From Nonomuraea jabiensis (GTDB lineage Bacteria; Actinomycetota; Actinomycetes; Streptosporangiales; Streptosporangiaceae): 64,000 nt of DNA. The notes under the pieces were generated by a model that saw only the letters and a program-made list of their open reading frames with translations, ran no database searches and had not been told where the DNA came from. Positions 41,168-51,159 of this stretch are shown here, piece after piece. The number at the start of each line of letters is the position of its first letter. The first letter of the stretch is position 1. The DNA is taken from NCBI RefSeq assembly GCF_014204795.1, contig NZ_JACHMB010000001.1, positions 7,824,501-7,888,500 on the forward strand, given 5' to 3'. A program made the translations under genes and the position numbers.

Positions 41168-42102
41168 CCGCCATGGAGGCCGGCCCCGCCGACGGCTTCA
41201 GGGGCCGGGACGTCCCGGAGGAACCCTCAGCGCGGCCCAGCGCGGTGACCGCCCGGGATCTCGCGCGATCCGCGGCGGTCCGCCGCCGCAAGGGCGCGCG
41301 GCTGAAGCTGTGGGTCGGCTCGGTGTGCGTGGCCCTGGTCGTCGTGCCCGTCGTCCTGGCCAACGTGCTGCCGATCCCCGGGCCGGACGAGCAGAGTCTC
41401 GGCCTGCGCCGCCTGCCGCCGCTCACCGGCGGGCACCTGTTCGGAACCGACCAGCTCGGCAGGGACCTTCTCTCCCGGGTCCTGCACGGCGGCCAGGTCT
41501 CGCTCACCGTCGGGGTGCTGGCCATCCTCGTGTCCGGCGTCATCGGCCTCATCGCCGGCGCCGCGGCCGGATACTTCGGAGGCTGGGTCGACACCCTGAG
41601 CTCCCGCCTGCTGGAAGCGCAGCTCTCGCTGCCTCTGCTGCTGATGCTGCTGCTCGTCGTGGCGCTCTTCGGCCCCTCCATCCCGGTCATCACCTTCGTG
41701 ATCGCGATCGCGCAGTGGCCGGAGGTGGCTCGCCTGACCCGTTCCCTCGTGCTCGTCGAGCGGGAGAAACCCTATGTGGCCGCGGCCCGGGTGCTCGGCC
41801 TGCGCCGCGTCACCATCCTGCTCCGGCACGTGCTGCCCAACGTCGTCAAGCAGGCCACGCTCGTGATCCTGCTGCTGCTGGCCCAGGCCGTGCTGCTGGA
41901 GAGCGCGCTGAGCTACCTGGGCGCCGGCCCGCAGCGCCCGTTCGCCACCTGGGGCCGCATCATCTCCGACGGCCAGGACTACATCACGACGTCGTGGTGG
42001 CTGGTCACGCTGCCCGGACTGGTCATCGTGCTGCTCGTCGTCGGTGTCAACCTGCTCGGAGACGGGCTGAGGGACCGCGTCCGCAGACGGAAAGGAAGGT
42101 GA
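41164..42102 (+). CDS. ABC importer permease, DppC-like
   Basis: This 312-residue protein has a cytosolic lead of about 45 residues, six helices, the conserved LFGTDQLGRDLLSRVLHG segment of DppC proteins, and the EAA-type loop PYVAAARVLGLRRVTILLRH. It pairs with the DppB-like subunit. AAGGAAGG precedes the next gene 7 bp away. Confidence 0.94.
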   Translation: MTAMEAGPADGFRGRDVPEEPSARPSAVTARDLARSAAVRRRKGARLKLWVGSVCVALVVVPVVLANVLPIPGPDEQSLGLRRLPPLTGGHLFGTDQLGRDLLSRVLHGGQVSLTVGVLAILVSGVIGLIAGAAAGYFGGWVDTLSSRLLEAQLSLPLLLMLLLVVALFGPSIPVITFVIAIAQWPEVARLTRSLVLVEREKPYVAAARVLGLRRVTILLRHVLPNVVKQATLVILLLLAQAVLLESALSYLGAGPQRPFATWGRIISDGQDYITTSWWLVTLPGLVIVLLVVGVNLLGDGLRDRVRRRKGR

Positions 42103-42109
42103 GCCGAGC

Positions 42110-43002
42110 ATGACAGCCGAGTTCGACGAGGCCGACCGTCCCCTGCTGGAGGTCGAGGACCTGCAGATCGAGCTGATCACCGAAGCCGGTGTCGTCCGCG
42201 CGGTCGACGGCGTGAGCTTCCTCATCCGCCAGGGCGAGACCGTGACGATCATCGGTGAGTCCGGATCCGGCAAGTCCACCACGGCCATGGGCATCCTGCG
42301 GCTGCTGCCGCCGGAGCTGGCGGTCCTGTCCGGCAGAGCGCGCTTCCAGGGAGCCGACGTCATCGCCGACCCGCGCGCGGCGCGCAAGGTGCGCGGGCGT
42401 ACCGTCTCCCTCATCCCGCAGGATCCGATGACGGCGCTCAGCCCCGTCCACACCATCGGGCAGCAGCTCCGTGAGGCCGTGCGGCTGCCGCACCGTGGCC
42501 TGTCCAAGTCGGAGACCACCGCGCGATGCGTCGACCTGCTGGCCCGGATGCACATCCCCGATCCGGAGTCCCAGCTGCGCAAGTATCCGCATCAGCTGTC
42601 AGGCGGCATGCTGCAGCGCGTGCTCATCGCGCTCGCGCTGGCCGGGTCGCCCGTCCTGCTCGTCGCCGACGAACCGACCTCCGCCCTGGACGTCACCGTC
42701 CAGGCGGGCATCCTCGACCTGCTGCTCGAAGTGCAGGAGAACACCGGCATCGGCATTCTCATGATCACTCACGACATCGGCGTGGCCCGGCTCGTCTCCG
42801 ACCGCATCCATGTCATGAAGGACGGGCGGTTCGTCGAGTCCGGCGAGGCCGAACAGATCGTCAACGCGCCCGGCGACCCGTACACCAGGAAGTTGCTGAC
42901 GGCGGTCCCGCGGCTCGGCCCGTGGGACGAGGACGGCGAGTCGCAGGAAGCGCACCCCGACGACGGGTCGCCCGCCGACCCGGTGGCACTGGGAGAATCC
43001 CG

Positions 43003-43006
<4 letters not shown>
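42110..43006 (+). CDS. ABC importer ATPase, DppD-like
   Basis: This 298-residue ATPase has Walker A GESGSGKST, signature LSGGMLQR, Walker B LLVADEPTSALD and the switch His in MITHDIG. The shortened C-terminal tail still holds YTRKLLTAVPRL, though the Cys-rich iron-sulfur motif seen in some DppD proteins is absent. It powers import with the DppF-like partner, whose ATG overlaps its stop. Confidence 0.94.
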
Positions 43007-43862
<856 letters not shown>

Positions 43863-43866
<4 letters not shown>

Positions 43867-44852
43867 CAACCTCCGTACCGGCAGCGACCTCGATTGGGGC
43901 GCGCGTCGGGCTGTCCCGGCTGGTGCTGGGCACCATGACGTTCGGCGACACGGCCGACGCGAACGAGGCCGCGCGCATGCTGGACGCGGCGCTCGACGCC
44001 GGCATCACCGGGGTGGACACCGCGAACGTCTACGCGGGCGGCGCGACCGAGTCCATCCTGGGACCGCTGCTGGCCACCCGGCGCGACCGGGTCGTCCTGG
44101 CCACCAAGGCCGGCATGCCCCACCCGGACGCGGGCGATCACGCGCCGCTGTCCGCCAAGGCGTTGCGGGCGAGCCTGGAAGGCAGCCTGCGCCGCCTGCG
44201 GGTCGACCACGTCGACCTGTTCTACCTGCACCAGCCCGACCGCCGCACGCCGCCGGCCGAGACGCTCGGCGCCATCGCCGAGTTCGTCGCCGAGGGCAAG
44301 ATCGGCGCGCTCGGCGTCTCCAACTACGCGGCCTGGCAGATCGCCGAGCTCAACCACACCGCCGACGCCGTCGGCGCGCCCCGGCCGGTCGTCGCCCAGC
44401 AGCTCTACAACCTCCTGGCCCGCCGGGTGGAGGAGGAGTACCTGGAGTTCGCGCAGAGCACCGGCCTGACGACCATGGTCTACAACCCGCTCGGCGGGGG
44501 CCTGCTCACCGGGCGGCACACCTTCGAGCAGGACCCGTCCGCCGGCCGCTTCGGCGACTCCAAGCTCGCCCCCATGTACCGGCAGCGGTACTGGAACCCG
44601 GCGCTGTTCGAGGCCGTCACCGCCCTCGGCGAAATAGCCGCGCAGGCGGGCGTCTCCCTCGTCGAGCTGTCGCTGCGGTGGCTGCTTCACCGCGACGGCG
44701 TGGGGGCCCTCCTGCTCGGCGGTTCCAAGGTCGAACACCTGCGCGCGAACCTCGCGACCGCCGCGGCGGGGCCGCTTCCCGAGGACGTCGTGGCAGCCTG
44801 CGACCGCGTGGGCGCGGCGCTGCGCGGCCCCATGCCCGCCTACAACCGATGA
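43863..44852 (+). CDS. Aldo/keto reductase
   Basis: This 329-residue TIM-barrel reductase has the active-site Asp and Tyr in GVDTANVYAGGATE, Lys in LATKAG and His in FYLHQPDRRTP. Such enzymes reduce or oxidise sugar carbonyls with NADPH. GAGGAA precedes the ATG. Its place between an importer and an aldolase suggests oxidation or reduction of an imported sugar or sugar acid before cleavage. Confidence 0.92.
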
Positions 44853-44880
44853 GAGCCGACCACCGAGGAGAAGGCCAGCC

Positions 44881-45663
44881 GTGAGCATCACCGACTTCAC
44901 CGCCAGGATCCGCGCCCGGCAACCGGCACTGGGCTACTGGTCCGTGCTCGATTCGCCCGTGTCCACCGAGCGCATCGCGCGCCTCGGTTACGACTACGTG
45001 TGCCTGGACGCCCAGCACGGACTGCTCGGCTACTCGGGGCTGCTGAGCGGCCTGACCGCGATCGACGCGGGCGGCGTGTCCGCGGGCCTGGTCAGGGTCG
45101 AGGCGAACAGCCCCGCCCCCATCGGCCGGGCCCTCGACGCGGGCGCCGCGGGCGTCATCGTGCCGCTCATCGACACCGCCGACGACGCCGCGGCGGCCGT
45201 CTCGGCGACCCGCTACCCGCCGGCGGGGCGCCGCTCGTACGGCCCGATGCGCTCGGCGCTCCGCATCGGACCGCGCCCGGCGGACAGCGACGCCACCGTG
45301 CTGGCCCTCGCCATGATCGAGACGGCGCAGGGGCTGGCGAACATCGAGGCGATCGTCGCCACCCCCGGCCTGGACGGCGTCTACGTCGGCCCGTCCGACC
45401 TGTGCCTGGCCCTGGGCGGCGCCTTCCCCGGCGACCCCGCGATCGCCTCCCAGTTCGAGGACGCGCTGGTCACGGTGCGCGAAGCCGCCAGGTCCGCCGG
45501 CATCGCCGCCGGCATCCACACCCCGGACGGCGGGACGGCCGCCAAGCGCCTGGCCGAGGGGTACACCTTCGCCACCATCGCCTCCGACCTCGTCCACCTC
45601 GAACAGGTCGCCAAGTCCCACCTGACCGACGCCCGAGCCCAGTCCCGCCAAGGAGAGCAGTGA
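44881..45663 (+). CDS. HpcH/HpaI-family class II aldolase
   Basis: This 260-residue aldolase has LDAQHGLLGY (catalytic His/Asp region), metal ligands in MIETAQGLANIEAI and VYVGPSDLCLALG, and the phosphate/carboxylate-binding RSYGP. Relatives cleave 2-keto-3-deoxy sugar acids to pyruvate plus an aldehyde. In this pathway it could release a C2-C4 fragment that feeds the kinase-PdxA fusion. The GTG start has GAGGAGAAGG upstream; the end overlaps the next gene by GTGA. Confidence 0.9.
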   Translation: MSITDFTARIRARQPALGYWSVLDSPVSTERIARLGYDYVCLDAQHGLLGYSGLLSGLTAIDAGGVSAGLVRVEANSPAPIGRALDAGAAGVIVPLIDTADDAAAAVSATRYPPAGRRSYGPMRSALRIGPRPADSDATVLALAMIETAQGLANIEAIVATPGLDGVYVGPSDLCLALGGAFPGDPAIASQFEDALVTVREAARSAGIAAGIHTPDGGTAAKRLAEGYTFATIASDLVHLEQVAKSHLTDARAQSRQGEQ

Positions 45664-46892
45664 GCCAGTCCCCGACCTCCGTCCCCGATGACCTGCCCAT
45701 GGACGGCCTGATCCGGGTGCGCGACGACGATCCGGACCGCCACGAGGCGTACCTGATCGCGCCGGCCGTGCAGAACCACGCGGCCAACCTCATGTCGCTG
45801 CGCGACGGTGATCTCGGCTGCGTGTGGTTCGGCGGCACGCAGGAAGGCGTCTCGGACATCTCCATCTGGTTCTCCCGGCTGCAGAAGGGCGCCGACACCT
45901 GGTCCACGCCCGCGCGCCTGTCCGACGACATGACGCGTTCCGAGCAGAACCCGGTCCTGTTCCCCACGCCCGCCGGGGAGCTGTGGCTGCTGTACACCGC
46001 CCAGCACGCCGGCAACCAGGACACCGCCGAAGTCCGCCGTCGCATCTCGCGAGACGACGGCCAGACCTGGGGACCCGTGCACACCCTGTTCCCCGCCACG
46101 AGCCGCGGCGGCGTCTTCGTCCGGCAGCCCGTGCTCGTGCTGCCCTCCGGCCGGTGGCTCCTGCCCGTCTTCAACTGCGTCACCACGCCGGGCCGGCGCT
46201 GGGTCGGCGACCGCGACACCAGCTCCCTCATGATCTCCGACGACGAGGGACGGACCTGGCGCGAACAGCTCGTCCCCGAGAGCACCGGCTGCGTCCACAT
46301 GAACGTCCACCTCCTGGCCGACGGCACGCTGCTCGCGCTGTTCCGCAGCCGCTGGGCGGATTCGATCTACGCGAGCCGGTCGGCGGACGAGGGCGTGACC
46401 TGGAGCGCGCCCGCCGCCACCGAGCTGCCCAACAACAACTCCTCCATCCAGTACGTCACGCTGCGCGACGGCCGGCTCGCGCTGGTGTTCAACGCCAGCA
46501 GCGCGGCCGACGCCACCGAGCGGAGAGTCTCCCTGTACGACGAGGTCGATGACGACGGCCTCGCCGAGACCCCGGCGAGTCCTGCCGAGCAGGAGCCGGC
46601 ACCCGCCGGGAGCGACGAGCGGACCGCGTTCTGGGGCGCCCCGCGCGCGCCCATGACGCTCGCGCTGTCCGACGACGGAGGGCGCACCTGGCCGATCCGC
46701 CGCGACCTGGAGGTGGGCGACGGCTACTGCCTGACCAACAACTCCCGCGACGGTCTCAACCGGGAGTTCTCCTACCCGTCCATCCAGGAAACCGCCGACG
46801 GTGACCTGCACATCGCCTTCACCTACCACCGCCGCGTCATCAAGTACGTACGGGTACGACCCGAGTGGGCCGCCCATGCCGCGGGCAGCTGA
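45660..46892 (+). CDS. Cytosolic Asp-box (BNR) sialidase-fold protein
   Basis: This 410-residue beta-propeller has four Asp-boxes: SRDDGQTW, SDDEGRTW, SADEGVTW and SDDGGRTW. It resembles exo-alpha-sialidase-like (BNR_2) proteins, but I could not place the Arg triad, so true sialidase activity is doubtful. No signal peptide is present, which suggests it acts on an imported compound, for example as a glycosidase, lyase or epimerase. The start overlaps the aldolase stop (GTGA) with AAGGAG upstream. Confidence 0.8.
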   Translation: MSQSPTSVPDDLPMDGLIRVRDDDPDRHEAYLIAPAVQNHAANLMSLRDGDLGCVWFGGTQEGVSDISIWFSRLQKGADTWSTPARLSDDMTRSEQNPVLFPTPAGELWLLYTAQHAGNQDTAEVRRRISRDDGQTWGPVHTLFPATSRGGVFVRQPVLVLPSGRWLLPVFNCVTTPGRRWVGDRDTSSLMISDDEGRTWREQLVPESTGCVHMNVHLLADGTLLALFRSRWADSIYASRSADEGVTWSAPAATELPNNNSSIQYVTLRDGRLALVFNASSAADATERRVSLYDEVDDDGLAETPASPAEQEPAPAGSDERTAFWGAPRAPMTLALSDDGGRTWPIRRDLEVGDGYCLTNNSRDGLNREFSYPSIQETADGDLHIAFTYHRRVIKYVRVRPEWAAHAAGS

Positions 46893-46899
46893 CGCGCCG

Positions 46900-47619
46900 A
46901 TGGACACCACGCCGGACCGCCGCACCGGGCAGGAGCCGCGGCACGCGGTGGTGACCGGGGCCAGCTCCGGCATCGGCCAGGCCATCGCCGCGCGCCTGCT
47001 CCGCGAGGGCTGGAAAGTCACCGGGATGAGCCGTACCCGCCCTCCGGAGCACCCCCAGGACAGCCCGGCCTTCTCGTGGATCCAGGCCGACCTGACCGAC
47101 CTCGACCTCCTGGCCGATGCATCCGCCGTGGTAGGGGAAGTCGACGCCGTCGTCCACGCGGCGGGCCTGCAGCGCTCCGCACCGCTCGGACGCCTCTCGG
47201 CTCCGGACGGCGCCCTCATGTGGCGCGTCCACGTCGAGGCCGCGACCGTTCTGGTGAACGCCCTGGCCGGCGCGATCCGCCCGGGTGGCCGCGTCGTGCT
47301 GATCGGAAGCCGCACGATGGCGGGCGCGGCGGGCAAGAGCCAGTACGCGGCGACCAAGGCCGCGCTCGTGGGCCTGTCCCGTTCCTGGGCCATGGAACTG
47401 GCGCCGCGTGGCATCACCGTCAACGTGGTCGCCCCCGGCCCGACGGACACCCCCATGCTGCGGGATCCCGGGCGTGCCGCCACGCCGCCACGGGTCCCGC
47501 CGCTGGGCCGGTTCGTCAGGCCCGAGGAGGTCGCGGGACTGGCCGCCTTCCTCCTCGGGCCGGAAGGAGGCGCGGTCACCGGCCAGCACCTGGTGATGTG
47601 CGGCGGCGCCTCCCTGTGA
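46900..47619 (+). CDS. Short-chain dehydrogenase/reductase of the sugar-acid operon
   Basis: This 239-residue classical SDR has VVTGASSGIGQA, VVHAAGLQ, a Ser in LIGSRTM, and QYAATKAAL as Y-x3-K. Related enzymes oxidise sugar acids or 3-dehydro intermediates with NAD(P). It is the last gene of the ABC/aldolase operon. The ATG at 46900 gives a normal N terminus; an ATG at 46876, overlapping the previous gene, is an alternative. Confidence 0.88.
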   Translation: MDTTPDRRTGQEPRHAVVTGASSGIGQAIAARLLREGWKVTGMSRTRPPEHPQDSPAFSWIQADLTDLDLLADASAVVGEVDAVVHAAGLQRSAPLGRLSAPDGALMWRVHVEAATVLVNALAGAIRPGGRVVLIGSRTMAGAAGKSQYAATKAALVGLSRSWAMELAPRGITVNVVAPGPTDTPMLRDPGRAATPPRVPPLGRFVRPEEVAGLAAFLLGPEGGAVTGQHLVMCGGASL

Positions 47620-47632
47620 GCCACGGCTCCGG

Positions 47633-48535
47633 CTAGCGGACCTCCACCTCTATGATGCGGGTGTAGTCGTTGGCGCCGTTCGAGGCCAGGGCGACGATGC
47701 GGACCGCGTCCGCCGTGACCGGGGCGAAGTCCGAGCGGACGCTGCCCGCGGTGTTGCCGCGGACCTGCGCGACCGTCTGCCACTGGCCGTTCAGCCCCGC
47801 CTGCACGTCCCAGTCGCGCAGCCCGACGCTCGAGGCCGGGTAGCGCTCGGTGTTCAGGGTGTACAGGTCGACGCGGGAGATCTGCTTGGCGCCGCCCAGC
47901 GCGATCGACACCGTGTCCGGCCAGGCCCTGGACGTGGCGTCGTTCCAGCCGTTGCCCCCGGCCCAGCCGTTCGAGCCGGAGTCGCCGTCGGCGATGCTGC
48001 ACGGCGGGTAGTTGGCGTTGGTGTGCTGGGAGGAGGCGGTGACGGGGCGGCGCAGGGCGAGATTGCCGCCGTTGTCGAGCTGGTCCAGGGTGACGACCTG
48101 GACGGGGACCGACAGGGTGCGGTCCGGCGTCTTCAGGCGCAGCGCGTACTCGCCCTGCGGCGTGGCGGGCGGCACGGCGATCAGCAGCTTCGCGCCGAGC
48201 TCGTAGCCGGGTGGCAGGTAGCTGGTCAGCATCGAGCGGGAGGCCGACAGCGGCGCTGTCACCTCGACGGACATGGTCGCGTACGACGGCTTCCTGGCGT
48301 CGCTGCGCATGCCGATCTCGAGCTTGGCCGGGCAGGCCGGGTCCACGCCGAGCGGGGCCACGACCCGGTCGGCGCCCGCGATGGGCGTCAGCCTGCCGGT
48401 GCCCTTGGAGGCGCCCGACCTGACGGTGAGCGACGGGTTCGACGGGGGTTCGGAGGGGTCCTGCGCGTGGGCGGCGGCCGGGGCGGTCAGGACGACGGCG
48501 GCGGTGGCGGCCAGCGCGGCGGTGAGGAGTCGCAT
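47633..48535 (-). CDS. Secreted discoidin (F5/8 type C)-like protein
   Basis: This 300-residue protein has a Sec signal (MRLLTAALAATAAVVLTAPA, cleavage near AHA-QD), a middle domain of unknown type with an Ig-like ending (PQGEYALRLKTPDRTLSVPV), then a C-terminal discoidin domain (NLALRRPVTASSQ, SRVDLYTLNTERYP, DYTRIIEVEVR). Such domains bind carbohydrate at the cell surface or outside. It follows phoD by 16 bp, so the two exported proteins are co-expressed. Confidence 0.85.
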   Translation of the reverse strand: MRLLTAALAATAAVVLTAPAAAHAQDPSEPPSNPSLTVRSGASKGTGRLTPIAGADRVVAPLGVDPACPAKLEIGMRSDARKPSYATMSVEVTAPLSASRSMLTSYLPPGYELGAKLLIAVPPATPQGEYALRLKTPDRTLSVPVQVVTLDQLDNGGNLALRRPVTASSQHTNANYPPCSIADGDSGSNGWAGGNGWNDATSRAWPDTVSIALGGAKQISRVDLYTLNTERYPASSVGLRDWDVQAGLNGQWQTVAQVRGNTAGSVRSDFAPVTADAVRIVALASNGANDYTRIIEVEVR

Positions 48536-48551
48536 GGTCTGTCCTTCCTGG

Positions 48552-50108
48552 TCAGAGCGCGTGCAGGCCGGGCACGCCGTCGAGGGTCACGAGGCTGGCC
48601 CTGGTGGAGACCGGCGCGCCGGGCCGGTCCACGTACGGCACGACCTTGAAGTCCGCCCGCCACTGGCTCCTGGTGACCTCGCAGGAGACGTAGCCGCGCT
48701 GGTAGCTGGAGAAGCGGAGATGCGGGTTGACCGCGTCGGTGCCGCCGGGCGGCAGGCCGGTGTTCGGGTTGCCGTTGCCGCCGCTGCTGACGGAGGTGCC
48801 GACGAACTCCACGCCGATCGTGCGCGAGGAGGGGTCGTCGAAGTTGGCCTTGAGCTCTCCGGCCAGGTTGTAGTGGATGTCGCCGGTCAGCACGACGGGG
48901 TTGCTGACCTGCCGCTCCACCATGCCGTTCAGCACGCGGTCCTTGGCGGCCTTGTAGCCGTCCCAGAGGTCCATGCTGAGCTTCTGCGCGGGCCCGGCGT
49001 CGTAGTCGAGCTGGATCATGGCGATCTGCTGGGCCAGCACGTTCCACTTGGCGCGGGACGCGCCCAGGCCGTCGAGCAGCCACTTCTCCTGCTCGGCCCC
49101 GAGCATCTGGCGGGCCGGGTCGAGCCGCTCGGCGCAGTCGATCTGCTGCCCGTCGCCGCAGACCTGGTCGTCGCGGTACTGCCGGGTGTCCAGCACGTTG
49201 AACTCGGCCAGGTCGCCGAAGGAGAACCTGCGGTAGATCCGGGCGTCGGGCCCCTGCACCGCGGGCACCCGGATGGGCAGGTTCTCCCAGTACGCGCGGA
49301 AGGCGTTGGCGCGGATCACCAGGTAGTCCTGCTCGGACACCTCGCCGCCGGGGCCGAAGCGGCCCGCCCAGTTGTCGAGCACCTCGTGGTCGTCCCAGGT
49401 GACGATCCACGGCGCCGCCTGGTGCGCGGCCTGCAGGTCGGGGTCGCTCTTGTAGAGGCCGTACTGGACGCGGTAGCGGTCGAGCGTGTCGCACTGCACC
49501 CGGAACTGCTCGGGCACCGGCGTGTTGCGGTTCCCGCCCGAGGGCACGATGCCGTACTCGTAGATGTAGTCCCCGAGGTGGAAGACGACGTCGGGACGCT
49601 CCTCGGCGAGGTGGCGGTAGGCGGCGTAGTAGCCGTCCTGCCACGACGCGCACGAGGCGAAGGCCAGCCGCAGCGACTCGGGGCTGCTGCGCGGCGCGGG
49701 CGCCGTCCTGGTCCGGCCGACCGGGCTGAGCTCGCCGCCGGTGCGGAAGCGGTAGAAGTAGTCGCGGCCGGGGCGCAGCCCCTTCGCGTCCACGTGGACC
49801 GAGTGGCCGTACTCGGGGGTGGCCCAGGTGGAGCCGTGCCCCGCGCGCCGGGTGAACGCCTCGTCCTCGGCGATCTCCCACTCGACCTTGATCTTGTTGT
49901 ACGGCAGGCCGCCCAGCGGTTCGAGCGGCCTGACCGCCAGCCGGGTCCAGAGCATCACCCGGTCGGGCAGGGGATCACCGGAGGCGACGCCGAGCTGGAA
50001 AGGGTAGTCGCCCTTCACCGTGGCGGCGGCGGTCCACGGGTCGGCGAGGTCGGTGCTGAACGCCAGGGCTAATGCGCTGAGACCGAGGAACGAACGGCGG
50101 GTGTGCAT
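48552..50108 (-). CDS. phoD: PhoD-family secreted alkaline phosphatase/phosphodiesterase
   Basis: This 518-residue protein has a Tat signal (TRRSFLGLSALALAF). It shows the PhoD landmarks: the N-terminal PFQLGVASGDPLPDRVMLWTR domain, FASCASWQDGYY with the iron-ligand Cys, HLGDYIYEYG, TWDDHEVLDNW and VLTGDIHYN. The family removes phosphate from phosphomonoesters and diesters outside the cell, using iron and calcium. It may be phosphate-regulated, but I see no clear PHO box. It leads the pair with the discoidin-like gene. Confidence 0.95.
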   Translation of the reverse strand: MHTRRSFLGLSALALAFSTDLADPWTAAATVKGDYPFQLGVASGDPLPDRVMLWTRLAVRPLEPLGGLPYNKIKVEWEIAEDEAFTRRAGHGSTWATPEYGHSVHVDAKGLRPGRDYFYRFRTGGELSPVGRTRTAPAPRSSPESLRLAFASCASWQDGYYAAYRHLAEERPDVVFHLGDYIYEYGIVPSGGNRNTPVPEQFRVQCDTLDRYRVQYGLYKSDPDLQAAHQAAPWIVTWDDHEVLDNWAGRFGPGGEVSEQDYLVIRANAFRAYWENLPIRVPAVQGPDARIYRRFSFGDLAEFNVLDTRQYRDDQVCGDGQQIDCAERLDPARQMLGAEQEKWLLDGLGASRAKWNVLAQQIAMIQLDYDAGPAQKLSMDLWDGYKAAKDRVLNGMVERQVSNPVVLTGDIHYNLAGELKANFDDPSSRTIGVEFVGTSVSSGGNGNPNTGLPPGGTDAVNPHLRFSSYQRGYVSCEVTRSQWRADFKVVPYVDRPGAPVSTRASLVTLDGVPGLHAL

Positions 50109-50142
50109 GCTGCTTCCTCAGGTGGGGGTCGAAAGCCCTCAC

Positions 50143-50171
50143 TTTGTAGCAAGCGGGCAAGCTTGTAACAA
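50143..50171 (-). promoter_or_regulatory. Candidate phoD promoter (TTGTTA-N17-TACAAA)
   Basis: On the minus strand TTGTTA (50171 to 50166) and TACAAA (50148 to 50143) are separated by 17 bases, 35 bases before the phoD start codon. The -35 lies within the inverted repeat TTGTAAC-N9-GTTACAA (50163-50185), so a regulator bound there would act on it. Confidence 0.5.
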
Positions 50172-50185
50172 GAGTTAAGTTACAA
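50163..50185. promoter_or_regulatory. Inverted repeat TTGTAAC-N9-GTTACAA
   Basis: Perfect 7-bp arms, 9 bases apart, upstream of phoD, with a third GTTACAA at 50200-50206. The central AGTTAA resembles the half site of the DeoR palindrome at 51089, so the same regulator might bind. Confidence 0.45.
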
Positions 50186-50201
50186 ATCACAGACCAGAGT
50201 G

Positions 50202-50987
50202 TTACAACTGCGCGACCTCGACCCGCCGATGCCGGTCACGCAGGCGCTGCAGCATCTCGGCGGGCGCGTTGGAGTCGACCACGATGACGTCGAAGTCGTC
50301 GAGCGGCGCGACCCGGTGCAGCGCCACCCTGGCCAGCTTCGAGCCGTCCACGGCCAGGATCCGGCGGGTGCCCGAGCCCAGCATCGCCCGCTTGACCAGC
50401 ACGATCTCCTGCTCCTGGTGGAAGGCGAACTGGTCGGAGACCGCCGAGGTGGAGACCACGACCACGTCCGTGCTGACCGCCTCGACCGCGTCCACGCAGC
50501 CGAGCCCGAGGAAGGAGTCGTGGGTGGCGTGGTACTCGCCGCCGAGCGCGATGAGCCGGATGTCGGGGGTGGCCGCGAGCAGCCTGATCGCCTCCAGGAA
50601 GTTCGTCAGCACGGTCAGCGGCGCGAGCTCGCCCAGGTGGCGGGCGACGGCCAGGGCCGTGGTGGAGTCGTCGAGCATCACGGAGCTGCCCGGCTCGATG
50701 AGCCCGGCCACCACCCTGGCGATCGCGTCCTTCTCCGCGGTGTGCGCCGTGAGCCGGTAGGCGATGTTGCTCTCCCAGACGTTGGAGGCCTGGGCGGTGG
50801 CGCCGCCGCGGACCTTGCGCACCATGCCCTGGCGCTCCAGCTCGTCGAGGTCGCGGTGCACGGTCATCACGCTGACGTCGAAGCTCTCCGCGAGCTCCGT
50901 CACCGTGGCCGAGCCACGCCGTACGATGTGCTCGGCCATGTCCCGCCACCGGGCGGACTTGCCGGAGGTGTGCTGCCGCGAATTCAC
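50202..50987 (-). CDS. DeoR-family transcriptional regulator of the carbohydrate ABC operon
   Basis: This 261-residue protein has a winged helix (RDMAEHIVRRGSATVTELAE, SVMTVHRDLDELERQGMVRK) and the DeoR sensor domain (SVMLDDSTTALAVARHL, VDGSKLARVALHRV). The GTG at 50987 is used. It is divergent from the sugar ABC importer and GH106-like operon and faces a 17-bp palindrome there, so it very likely represses those genes until a sugar phosphate accumulates. Confidence 0.93.
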   Translation of the reverse strand: MNSRQHTSGKSARWRDMAEHIVRRGSATVTELAESFDVSVMTVHRDLDELERQGMVRKVRGGATAQASNVWESNIAYRLTAHTAEKDAIARVVAGLIEPGSSVMLDDSTTALAVARHLGELAPLTVLTNFLEAIRLLAATPDIRLIALGGEYHATHDSFLGLGCVDAVEAVSTDVVVVSTSAVSDQFAFHQEQEIVLVKRAMLGSGTRRILAVDGSKLARVALHRVAPLDDFDVIVVDSNAPAEMLQRLRDRHRRVEVAQL

Positions 50988-51029
50988 CCTGAGCCCTCAC
51001 CCTCGCCTGGACGGTTGCGGATCCTACTC

Positions 51030-51059
51030 TTGACACCCTTCTCGGGCGACTCGTACCCT
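51030..51059 (+). promoter_or_regulatory. Promoter of the sugar ABC/GH106 operon (TTGACA-N18-TACCCT)
   Basis: A consensus TTGACA (51030-51035) and TACCCT (51054-51059), 18 bases apart, place a start near 51066. The DeoR palindrome then falls at about +24 to +40, where a bound repressor would block elongation. Confidence 0.65.
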
Positions 51060-51088
51060 CCCGACATCCCTCATTTTTAACAAAATCC

Positions 51089-51105
51089 GCTGTTAACTTA
51101 ACAGC
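51089..51105. promoter_or_regulatory. DeoR operator palindrome GCTGTTAACTTAACAGC
   Basis: A perfect 17-bp palindrome with one central base, made of TGTTAA/TTAACA half sites; an extra TTAACA stands at 51077-51082, forming a second inverted pair across 8 bases. It lies between the divergent DeoR and ABC operons. Confidence 0.65.
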
Positions 51106-51159
51106 CCCGTCATTAAAACGTTCGTATCGGCCGCCCCGGCGCCGGCGAGGAGACATGAC

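Noticed and set aside
45660..46892. Calling the Asp-box protein a sialidase and the locus a sialic-acid pathway
   Set aside because: No signal peptide, no visible Arg triad, and no NanA/NanE/NanK-type partner genes. The kinase-PdxA fusion points to tetronates instead.
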